A DNA stretch of 64,000 nucleotides, taken from Brachycybe producta (Eukaryota; Arthropoda; Diplopoda; Playtdesmida; Andrognathidae). The translations under genes were made by a program, and so were the position numbers. The notes beneath the pieces were generated by a model, which was given only the letters and a program-made list of their open reading frames with translations, made no database searches and was not told the DNA's origin. How positions within the stretch are numbered: position 1 is the stretch's first letter; each line of letters opens with the position of its first letter. The stretch lies in contig JAUPFP010000025.1 of NCBI GenBank assembly GCA_036925085.1, forward strand, positions 2,313,733 to 2,377,732, in the 5' to 3' direction. Positions 1 through 10,500 of this stretch are shown here, piece after piece.

Positions 1-232
1 AACACACACACACACACACCTATGACACGCACAAGAACACACACACACCCTCCCCTATGACAAGCAGACGAACACACACACCTATGACACGCACAACAAG
101 ACACACACACCTATGACACGCACACGAAAAGCCAAAAAGAAATGTCACGCACATTAACACACACCTATGACACGCAGCACACAAACACCCGCGCAGATAT
201 GACAAACACACAAACATAAACAACACACACAT
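1..232. repeat. CA-rich degenerate minisatellite
   Basis: The window opens inside a tandem array whose unit is close to ACACACCTATGACACGCACA, with variable CA runs between copies. It is cut by the window edge, so its full size is unknown. The open frame across it is low-complexity and not a gene. Confidence 0.85.
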
Positions 233-235
233 ATA

Positions 236-1330
236 TAAACATGAAAGTCTTTGCCAGTTAAATTTCTATACTTAAAACACAGTGCCAAAAATGCAACAGT
301 GTAATAAAGGCTTACTTAATGACAAGTTGTCCGGTGCTAAACAACAAGAAGAAGAAACCAAAAATAAAAGCTGTAACCATCAAGTTTAAAAAAACCACAT
401 CCACAATTTCTACAAAAACAACAACAACAAAAAAAGTCAAAAACAAAAAAAAATATAGAAACAAGAATAAAATAAGAACATCAAAATCAAATTACCAATT
501 TTAAATTGAAAGAAGAAGAAGAAGAAGAATCCGAAGAAAATTTGATGAGGTGTTTGTTTCTCAAGTCCTTTTTTGTGTTTGTTGCCACTTTCACCACTTT
601 CTCTACTCCAACTTCAAAGTAAGCTAGGGCCCCAAAAAACATTTAAGAAGGTGGAGCTATATTACATGACGTCAACACATTAGAAAACGGTCCCATTAAT
701 ATGGTCCTTTGGCATTAAGCCAAGGTCACATTTTCTACAAGGGCATTTAACAAATTGGCACGCCATTTCATTAAATATATCAAATAACACATAAAACACA
801 GGTGTTATTTGTTTTATAAAAAATGAAACTCATTTAAGCTTCAAAAATATTATTTTTAACTCATGGATAAAAATAATATATTGAAGAAAACTATAAAAAA
901 CAAAACAACCAACAATGACCCCCTTTTTTATTTTGGAAGAATGTTGGGTTAAAGAATTCGAAATTCTTTGGAGTCAAATAAAAAGAGAATGCAATCGATA
1001 TTTTTTGATGGCCCACCTTCACCTTATTTCTTTTCTTTAATAGAAATAAAGAGAGAAATTTGGGTCCAATTGCAGGGTTCAGAAATTGACTTAAAAGAAA
1101 CAACTGAACCAAAAAAAAAAGTGTTTCAGATCACATTTTTTTACAATCAAATTAAAGAGTAAGAATTGTATTCAAACCAATTTAAAGAAAATTATCTAAA
1201 AAAAAAGGAAAATAAGAGGATTAAATTGGTCTCATGATATAAACTTATGAAGAATTAACACCTGAGAAAATAAGGTTAAATTAACGAGACCCTGACATTT
1301 AAAAAAAAATTGGCTTAGTGCCTATTGTCA
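236..1330. other. A+T-rich stretch without a recognisable gene
   Basis: I see no coding signal here. The stretch holds short A-rich and AAG/AGA runs (about 507-530) and otherwise unstructured A+T-rich DNA. Short open frames of 60-75 codons are lysine- or phenylalanine-rich and have no family resemblance. Confidence 0.6.
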
Positions 1331-1334
1331 TAAA

Positions 1335-1590
1335 TAGGAGGGCTCGGATTTTCATGCAATATCAAGCAAGTGTTTCTCAATCTATGGTTCATTCTCAATA
1401 TACGAAGTAACAATTACGTTTTCAATCAAAAAACACTGGTTAGAGGCTAGAATATAGCCTCTCTCTCTAACCAGCCCTTTTTTTTATTAGAAAAAAGCAT
1501 AATTGCAATAGCTCTTACGATGATGATTACTTCACAACTGGCACTTGGTCCATAAATTGAGAAACATCTTGTTTGATTTTGCATAAAAAT
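1335..1590. mobile_element. Family A inverted-repeat element (hAT-like), degraded copy
   Basis: The left end reads GGCTCGGATTTTCATGCAA and the right end is the complementary TTGCATAAAAATTC. Inner arms carry GGTTAGAGGCTAG and its complement, then AAAAGCATAATTGCA. The same plan recurs at 3988-4405, 4702-5850 and 47509-47827. No transposase is present. Confidence 0.7.
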
Positions 1591-1599
1591 TCAAAGTTT

Positions 1600-2925
1600 C
1601 TAAAAAAAAATTAAACTTTTCTTTAAAAATTTTTTAAAGTGCAAACGTCGCCCAAACTAATGATTATTTTGTCTTTCAGATGCAAAATGAAGAAAAACTT
1701 GAATGCGTTTTAGAAACTAGAAGGGTAGTTCAATCACTTAAAAGTTATTTTCATGTTTGATATCTTTCAAAATAAGCTTTTTATGTCAATTTGAAAATGT
1801 CATAACTTTTACAAAAGCAGATTTTTTTTTTAAATGTTGACTATGAAAAGTTTATTTTGAAAAATATCAAACATAAAAATATCTCAAAAGCGATTGAGCT
1901 ACCTTTCTAGTTTCTAAAACACTTTCTAGTTTGTTTTTTGTTTTTATAAATTTTGCTTCTGGAAGACAAAATAATTAGCTATTCATAAACTATCTTAACA
2001 TAAACGTAGAAAAGTAGAATGGAGAAATTTTTTTTAATAAAAAAGGCGGAATGATTAATCATTAGTAGATAAGATCAGAAAGTCTTTCTAGTAAATTACT
2101 GTTTGAAAATAAAAACTGCGATGACTGACTGAAATAAGGCGACATTCTGGTGCCACCAAAACCAATCTTAAAAAAAGCATCTTTATTTGATTGTTTACAA
2201 CAAACTTAAGTTGTTTTTCTCGTCACATCAAACAAAATCACAAACAAAGATCAACGACACAATGACACAAATCAAATTTGTTACAAAGATTTTCAAATTA
2301 GCCATTGATTTATTAAAGTAAAAAGCTTTAGAAAACTAGAATGAGCTAAAATATTCTTAAGAAAAAAATATCTTTCAAAATAAACTTTTTATGGAAGTTT
2401 GAAAACGTCAATTTCAAAGGTTAAAATTTCAAAGATTAAAATTTAAAGGTGTAAATAAACCACCCTCAAACTCTCTGATAAGATAAATTTCAAAGTGTTT
2501 TAAAAACTAGAAGGGTAGCTCAATAACTTAAGGGCATTTTTCAGGATTTTGATATCTTTTAAAATAAGATTTTTTTTGTGTCAGTTTGAAAACGACATAG
2601 CTTTAAGCAATAGTTTATTAATTTTTGTCGTCTGTATAAAGTTTATTTTGAAAGATATCAACATGAAAATATTGGATTGTGAACTAAGTCGTTGAGGTTT
2701 TTTTAAAAAAATTAAAATTAATAAAATTAAACTGCAATTAAAAATTTAAAACGAATGTGTTTTTTCTCACATGAGAAAAGTATTCATTTTTAATTTTTAA
2801 TTACAGCTAAAACTTTTTTTTAATTTTAATTCGAAATAAAAATTGTGCAAAAAAAAATAAACTGCAACGACTTCCTTTATAACCTAATACTATTAAGAAA
2901 TTCAGTTATCTTTCTAGTTTCTAAT
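1600..2925. repeat. Family G element fragments
   Basis: Several partial copies of the commonest repeat lie here. Its marks are TTTTAGAAACTAGAAGGGTAG followed by CAATCACTTAAG on one arm and the complement on the other. The inner motif is ATATCTTTCAAAATAAACTT. Arms at about 1700-1780 and 1850-1925, and at about 2490-2600 and 2635-2925, can be paired by eye. Confidence 0.7.
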
Positions 2926-2926
2926 A

Positions 2927-3562
2927 CCTAGTACACACCTGAAAATTTAAATGGGTTTAAACAATAAACGTGTTCAACAGAGCCCTGTGAAGGACAAACA
3001 AACAATATGTCGAATTCAATTTATTCAGTTAATAATCTCAAAATATTTAGTTAATTTACTTAAATATAATAAATAAACAACTGACAAAATATTGATTTTG
3101 CATTTCAATTTAAAATATTAATAATTAAAAGTCAATTTTTATTTGGTGTTCATGTCCTTAACTGGATTCCGTATAAATTCACCGAAACACATTTAATTTG
3201 AATTCATTTAACTCATGTGTGTGTGCAACACTCAATTTCTGCTTAGGTTACTCCTAATATCTTGTACACACATGAGTTAAATGAATTCAAATTAAATGTG
3301 TTTAGGTAAATTATACGGAATCCAGTTAAGGACATGAACACCAAATAAAAATTGACTTTAATTATTAATATTTTAAAAATTGAAATACTAAATTCAATAT
3401 TTTGTCAGTTGTTTATTTATTATATTTAAGTAAATTAACTCAATATTTTCAGATTATTAACTGAATAAATTGAATTCGACATATTGTTTGTTTGTCCTTC
3501 ACAGGGCTCTGTTGAACACGTTTATTGTTTAAATGCATTTAAATTATGAGGTGTGTACTAGG
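2927..3562. mobile_element. 636-bp foldback element with TA target duplication
   Basis: Two arms of about 300 bp face each other around a short loop near 3228-3267. The ends read CCTAGTACACACCT and AGGTGTGTACTAGG and are flanked by TA on both sides (2925-2926, 3563-3564). It has no coding capacity. It interrupts a family G copy, whose sequence resumes on the right. A single-armed relative lies at about 36646-36930. Confidence 0.8.
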
Positions 3563-3564
3563 TA

Positions 3565-3987
3565 TAAGATGCAGAAATAACCTAAATTCCCACATTTCCA
3601 TAAAACATCCATAAAACGGTTCATTTTGAAAGATAATCATTATAAAAAAAATACTTTTATCTCATTCCTTTATTATATTCTAGTTTCTAACAAACGTTGC
3701 ATTTTTCTTACTAAAGCTGTTTTCTAACAATATTACAGAATAAAACAAGTAACTCAAACATTTTGTTGTGCACTATAAAAATCAGCCATTCAAAAAAAAT
3801 CTCATACATTATTATAATAAATATCATTTCTAATAGATTATATATTTCTTTATTATTGCCAAGATAAAACATCTAAATATATATATTTTCTAATTATCTA
3901 ATTCTGATTTACTATATAAATATACATTATATATGTATCAATTTGTCTGTCAAATTAGTTGCAGTTTCCTAGAAACATTAGTAATTT
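3565..3987. other. A+T-rich spacer with family G remnant
   Basis: The first 150 bases continue the interrupted family G arm. The rest is simple A+T-rich sequence with runs of TATATA. No gene is seen. Confidence 0.55.
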
Positions 3988-4405
3988 ATAAGACACGAAT
4001 TTATATGCAAATATCAAGAAGCAAAATGTTTCTCAATTTGTTGCTCCGAGAGCCAATTGTGAAGTAACAAACCACATTTTAAATCAACTAAAAATAATGA
4101 TTTTTTTTAATTAAAACACTGGTTAGATAACTGTAGTTGAAAACTGAGACTAACCGACTATCTAGCCTCTAACCAGCCTTTTTTATTCAGAAAAAAAGGC
4201 TGGTTAGAGGCTAGATAGCTGGTTAGTCTCAGTTTTCAATCATCATCATTATTATTAGAGCAACTGCAATTATGCTTTTATTTAGAAAAAAAAGCATAAT
4301 TGCAGTTGCTCTAATAATGATGATGATGATTACGTGACAATTGGTGGCACTTGAGCAACAAAATGAGAAACATTCACATGATATTGCATAAAAATCCGAG
4401 CCCTA
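3988..4405. mobile_element. Family A inverted-repeat element
   Basis: Terminal parts match across the element (TTTATATGCAAATATC against GCATAAAAATCCGAGCCCTA). The inner arms are long and nearly perfect around 4190-4310: the block GGCTGGTTAGAGGCTAG pairs with CTAGCCTCTAACCAGCC, and AAAAGCATAATTGCA is present in both orientations. The right end CCCTA resembles a hAT terminus. Confidence 0.78.
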
Positions 4406-4701
4406 GTAATGAATATATATCATCATGGAATGTTACACTGATTCTCAGTAAAGAAACTGAGAATAATTAATAAGAGTGAAAAAGAAAAACCAATAAAGAA
4501 TGAAAAAAAAAGTATAAAAAAGAAGCCTCAAAAAAAGGCGTTGAAAATTCATTTTGATAAAAAAAAAGTTTCTCATCAAATGATAAAAATAACAAGAAAA
4601 ATGCAAATAGCATCATTCATTGATTATTCTTGCCGCGTCAAAAAGATAATTTCATATATATACAGTAATAAGAAATACTAGTCAGGAATAATAATAATGA
4701 T

Positions 4702-5850
4702 TATGGCTCGAATTTTTCGGCAAATATTTTTCAAAGCAAAAATGTTTCTCAATTTGTGGCTCAAGTACCAATTTTGAAGTAATCATTATTAAGAGGTTAC
4801 ACACCGCAAAATTACTTCAAAAAATCTCCACAAAGAGCGCTAGCATCGTTTTTCTATTGAACCCATAGACCCGATTGTTAAAGAAAAAATGTTAATTTTT
4901 AAAATACACAACAATCACGGCGGCAATATGTTTATTTTTCATATTTATTATTATTATTAAAGACCTTTATTGGTATATTTAAATTCGGTATTTAAAGTTG
5001 TCTAATTTTGATGGTTCAAATTGCAATGTGTATCTTAAATATAAGTTCATCTAGTGATAGAATGACAAAAAAGTGCTTTTTTCTATTTTGAAAAAGTATT
5101 TCAAACTTACTCTTATGTTAAACTCCATTGAGTACGCCCAATTAAGAAAAAAAAAATCCATTAAAATGTTGGTAAAAATACGTAAAAATAATTTTTAAAG
5201 AACTGCAAGTAAACCACAGTGACGCCAACACATTGGCGCACGTGCTGAATTTTTTTCTGTTTTTTTTAAAATTATTTTTAGGTATTTTTACGAGCATTTT
5301 AATGAATTTTTTTTTTTCCTACTAGCGCGTACTCAAATGGAGTTTAACATAAGAGTTAAAAATTCGCGATTTTGAAATATTTTTTTTAAAAATAGAAAAA
5401 CACTTACCAATTTTTTGTCATTCTATCACTCGATCAGCATATATTTAAGGTGCACATTGCACTTTGAAAACTTAACATTGGACAACTTTAAATATGAAAA
5501 ATAAACATATTGCCGCTGCGACTGGATGTATTTTCAAAATTAAAGTTTCTTCTTTAACAATCGGGTCTATGGGTTCAATAGAAAAACGATGCTAGCGCTC
5601 TTTGTCGGAGATTTTTCAAAGTTATTTTGCGATCTAACCCCTTAAGAGCAACCTTGCAAAATTTATACTTTTTTTCTAATCAAAAAAGCTGGTTAGAGGC
5701 TAAATGTATTGCGAACTAAGAGTTCTAGATTCTATAACGAGGCCTGTTTTTGATATCTAAACACGATTGTTACATTACGCACAATTGGCTCGTGAGCCAC
5801 AGGTTGAGCACATTTGCTTGAACACATTTGCATAAAAATCCGAATTTCTA
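4702..5850. mobile_element. Family A element split by a nested foldback element
   Basis: The outer element starts TATGGCTCGAATTTTT and ends AAAAATCCGAATTTCTA. It is flanked by near-identical 8-bp duplications, ATAATGAT (4694-4701) and ATAATAAT (5851-5858), as expected for hAT-type insertion. The body is interrupted at 4793-5641 by a different element. Confidence 0.8.
4793..5641. mobile_element. 849-bp foldback element with TTAA duplication (family B)
   Basis: The ends read GAGGTTAC and CTAACCCC and lie between TTAA at 4789-4792 and 5642-5645. The arms are each about 400 bp and face each other around a centre near 5217. Mirror blocks include AAAGAGCGCTAGCATCGTTT with its complement and CCCATAGACCCGATTGTTAA with its complement. 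There is no coding capacity. TTAA insertion is typical of piggyBac- or Kolobok-type transposition. Confidence 0.82.
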
Positions 5851-5869
5851 ATAATAATAAAAAGTTTCA

Positions 5870-7430
5870 GGTTTTTTTTTGGGGGTTCAGCAATTGAACT
5901 GCAAAAATTCATACCCACCGTGACCCAATAGAATCGAACATAAGGCAATATGTATATAACAAGAGAAGATAAGATAGAGAGAGATAGAGAGATATATGAG
6001 ATAAGATTATCATTTATCATCATTCCAACTTTTCAATGTAGTTTTAATGTTAGAAGAAGCTGAAATGTGTGCATTCAAAAGAGAGATAGAAAGAAATGCA
6101 TTTTGAATGAAAATTCATCTCTTTTTTTTCACAAAAGATGACTTTTCTTTTCTGTCGTAGAATGTAAATATATTAAGATGGAAAACTTTGAAAATAAAAA
6201 AAGAAGGAAGTCATATTATAAATCAAATCACTTTTTTAAATACGAAATTAGAATCCAGTGAATATAAATTAGAATTATAGGAGATACGATAAGAATTAGT
6301 TGGAAGAAAAATAGAAAAAAAACACAAACAAAAGTGAGATAAAGAAAATGAAAACCTTAAGATAGAAATAGCTGAAACTGAAATAAGTCATATTTAAACT
6401 GAGATAATGGTAATGGACAAGAGGAATTTGGAAAATAAGAAAGGTAGGAAACAAAATCTGAAATAAGAACAAGGGAGAAACTGAGATAGAAATAGAGATA
6501 ATGATATAAAAAATCTAAGGAAAAGGGGATAATAAATATCAAAACTGAGATACTTGAATATAGAGAAAAGTAAAATAAAAATCAGGGTGAGATAAAAATG
6601 AAAAAATATTATAGAAAATGAGATAAGAGAATATGAAAACTGAATAATTAGGAGTAACTGAGATAGAAATAAAGATACTAAGAAATATAGTAAATGAGAT
6701 ATAAATAAGAAAAGAATGAGATATTGAGGGAATATGAAAATCTTAAGATAAGAATGCCGACATCGCAAATAAGAATGAGGAGAAAGTGAGATAGAAATAG
6801 AGAAAATAAGATAGAAACATAAGAGATAGAAGAAAAATGAGATCTGAATTGAGAATTAGAACAAGAAAATTAAACAAAAAAATTGCTTTTTTTGTTGTGA
6901 TTTTTCGCTTTTACAAAAAAAAGGGGGGGGGGGGCGGGGGGTCTAAAAAGTAAAACGAAATGTACTATGAGAAATTTAGAAAATGAGAAAGGAATAGAAG
7001 AAATAAATGAGATAGAGAATGAGCAAACTGACATATAGGGTTATAGGGTTTATGGGATAAAGGTTCACAGGAAAGGATGGATCCCCATAGGTAGAGGAGG
7101 AGAGACCCTAATGAAAAATTGAACCTGAACATTGAAAATCAAAACAGTAAAAAAAAAAATGATAAAACTAACAGTGGAATTAAAATGAAAAATTAAGACA
7201 AGAAAAAAAATCTCGAAAATCAGATTTAAAAAAAAAATGACAGGCAAGTTTCCAGACCAAATAACAACCAATTATAAATTGAAAAGGGGCGGGGCAAACA
7301 AAAATCTTAGTGCTGAGCAGAGAAACTGCCTGTAAAAAATACTGCAAATGAGATAAGAGAATAAAGAGAGATAATGAGATAAAAGAACAAAGATTAATAT
7401 TGATTTGAAGGGAGGAAATTATTAACTCTC
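5870..7430. repeat. Polypurine (GA-rich) low-complexity tract
   Basis: The plus strand is strongly purine-rich with drifting copies of GAGATAGAAATA and AATGAGATAAGA over about 1.5 kb. It is broken by a G-run near 6924-6942 and by a short stretch at 7280-7330 that resembles the end of a family F element. Long minus-strand frames here are Phe/Leu/Ser-rich artefacts of the base composition. Confidence 0.75.
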
Positions 7431-7488
7431 TGCAATCTTAAGAAAATATAGAATTCTTCCAATAAATTACACTTAAATCCCATTTTTT

Positions 7489-7494
7489 TTTATT
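7489..7494 (-). promoter_or_regulatory. Polyadenylation signal of the first CAP gene
   Basis: AATAAA on the minus strand lies about 58 bases beyond the stop codon at 7552-7554, a normal position for 3' end formation. Confidence 0.55.
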
Positions 7495-7551
7495 ATTATT
7501 TTCTATGGTAGTATATTGATTTTCGAATTCAATTTTTCATATGACATAAAA

Positions 7552-10500
7552 TTAGTTAGTAGAAGATGGGCTGGATAGAGCATCATCGGAAATCTGTTCC
7601 GAACCACCAGATCCATCATCCGATGGACTACAACTGATTTGAGGGAGAACATTCTCCTTAAACCGACCTATGATGTTCCCTTGAGGTCTGTAATAGGCCA
7701 CAACTAGGATCTTACCACCTCTGGCTCGAGCTTTACCGACTCCTAACTCACTCGTGTTGCACCAAACCATCTGAGTGAACTGTCCGGCGTTAACATGCAA
7801 CAAATCAGGTTCTGCATTGAAATTGTACTGTTTGATGCCACTGTACCAGGCAACGACAGCCTCACGACCTGAAAAACAACAACAACAACAACAAAAAATT
7901 CGTCCAAATGTCGGGTTCAGTAAATTCTACAAATTCATACAAATAAGTCACCTGTAATGTCGTATTCAGGAACACAGGACCATCTAGTAAATAAATTCTC
8001 TCCAGAATTTCTTGGATTTCTATGATAGAATATTTCGTTATGAGCCAAATGGTTGGCCCATTCCTGAGCATACTGACAAAGCTGTCATAAACAAAAAAAT
8101 CAATTACAAAAATATAAAAGTGTGAATAATTAGTAAATGACATCAAGGCCGTAACTAAAATTTGAAGTGTAAACGACTCTCTCTAATTCTAACTTTTGTT
8201 TATATTCTGTCGTTTCAATGTGTTTTAGAAATTCTTTCATGTTGTTATCTTTCAAAATAAGCTTTTTATGGTAGTTTTTGAAAATGACAATAGTTTTTAA
8301 TTTTGTTTTGTTCTCTATAAATTGTTTATTTTGAAAGATATCAACATGAAAACAAACTTAAGATGGTCTTGAAGTGTAAAATTCCTCTGGAACTCTTGAT
8401 TATTTTGTCTTTCAGATGCAAAATGGAGAAAAACTTGAATGTGTTTTAGAAACTAGAAGTGTATCTCAATCACTTAAAAGGTATTTTCATGTTGTCATCT
8501 TTCAAAATAAGCTTTTTTTTATGCGAATTTGAAAATGATGGCTTTAAAGTGTAAACTTGTGTCTCGAATTCTGATTATTCTTACTTTGTCTTTCAAGGTG
8601 AAAAATGAAGAGTAAATTGAACAATGTTTTAAAAACTAGAAGGGTAGCTAATTCTTCAATCTCTCTTAAGGGTAATTTTCATGTTGATATCTTTCAAAAT
8701 AAACTTTTTTGTGTCAAGTTTAGAAAATGAAGCAAACTATTAAAACAGACAAAATATTTTTAATTTTTGTTGATGAACCCGGTTTTCATTTTCATAATTT
8801 ATACATTAAAAGCAACCCCCCCCCTAAATAGTTTAAACCGGAATACAATTATGTACTGCGGGGTTTCTGGGTTTGTGGGTTACCAGGAAAAGCTTTTTTG
8901 TCTACTGTACAATAATTTTAATTAAGGAAAACAAAAATTTAGAAACTAGAAGAGTAAAGAAAAATGGGTTAATTTTGTTGTTGTGTTTGTATATTTTTTT
9001 TTGAAAGATATCAACATGAAAAGTAATATTTGACCTACAGTTCTAGTTTCTAAAGCCGATGCTACACGTAGCAACAATTCAGCAACTTTAGACTTTAGAG
9101 CAACATAGCTGTGTTGCTCTATTGTTTCATGAAAGTTGAAACATCTGTCATAACAGCAACAAACCCGAATTGTTGCTCACAGATTGAAAGCAACAGAATT
9201 TCAGCCAACAGCCAATAAAAACGGCTTGAATAAATCACATGACTATTTCAAATTTTCAACTGATGAAGAAGAGAAAGACGAAACAAAATGTTCTACAGTC
9301 TTTGGCTCACAACCTCTTTGTTTCATTGGTTGTTGCTTTCATCTAAGTTTCATGAACGTTGCAACATGTATCATAGGTGTTTGCTTGCAACAAATAGGAA
9401 ACTACTGTTGCTACAACTAGTATTGTTGCTTGACTGTTGCTACGTGTAGCATCAGCTTAATACACTTTTCTTGAAACACAGAAATAATCAAGAGTTCGAA
9501 AATCAGCTGTTGATGAAATATCTTAATTAAAAAAAAATTTTTTTTTGTAAAATTTGAATTAAAATAATTTATTTTAACACACAAAACACTAGTTAGGGCC
9601 TTGATTGACATCCTTATATTTGATGGCCACCACCTCCAATGAAAGACTGAGTGGAGGTGCCTGATGCCGTTCACGAAACACATTGTGCCAATGGATGCAG
9701 TCAGTTACAAAATCGCTTTCCTCGTAACATGTTTCCATTTCTGCATTTCTGTAGTTGACACTCAGTGGACGACTGAAGAGAACCTAAAACAACAACAGAT
9801 AAAAGAATTACAAAAAAAAAATAGAAATGATGTGACAACAAGTCTTTAAAGTGAGTTCACATTTATTATATAGAGAGAAAACATGTACGGAAATGAAGCA
9901 TGAAAATAAGTTCTGAAATTGCAACTGTCGCAACTCTTCCTCTTCCTCCGCCTCCGCCTCCTACACATAATGTAGACATAGACACATAAAAAGACAGTAG
10001 GGGCCTCTTTTTTATCTCTCAAGGACCCCAACCCTCTTTCAATCATTTCAATCTTATTAACCCACTCCTCACTTGACACGATCTTTTTGTTACTCCGAAC
10101 TTCCCTGCGGCTTCATCACAAATTACATCTCAACTTCATCGATCCACAAGAACTGCATTCTTTTAAGACTTCTTTTCTTCACTCTAAATGTGTGTGTCCT
10201 TAGATTTCTTCCATTTTTGTGTTTTTTTTTTTTTCTTCTAAGATGTGCGCACTTTGAGCTGTCCACGTTTTCTGTACGCGTTCTTCTAAGTATGTGCGTA
10301 CGTTTTTAAGAATGCGATTGTTTCATGAGTTGGCGTACGTTTTTTTGAGAGCATGTGCTTGTGTCCTGAGCTGGTAACGACTTCTGTTATATATGTGTGT
10401 GTGTGTGTGTGTGTTTTCAAGCATGTGGTGAAAGGAAGAGTAATCAGTATTTCGAATGGTGTTTACACTTTAAAACTGGTCACCTTAAATCATCATGTTT

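Noticed and set aside
6357..6768. 124-codon Phe/Leu/Ser frame on the minus strand
   Set aside because: It reads the pyrimidine strand of a low-complexity polypurine tract.
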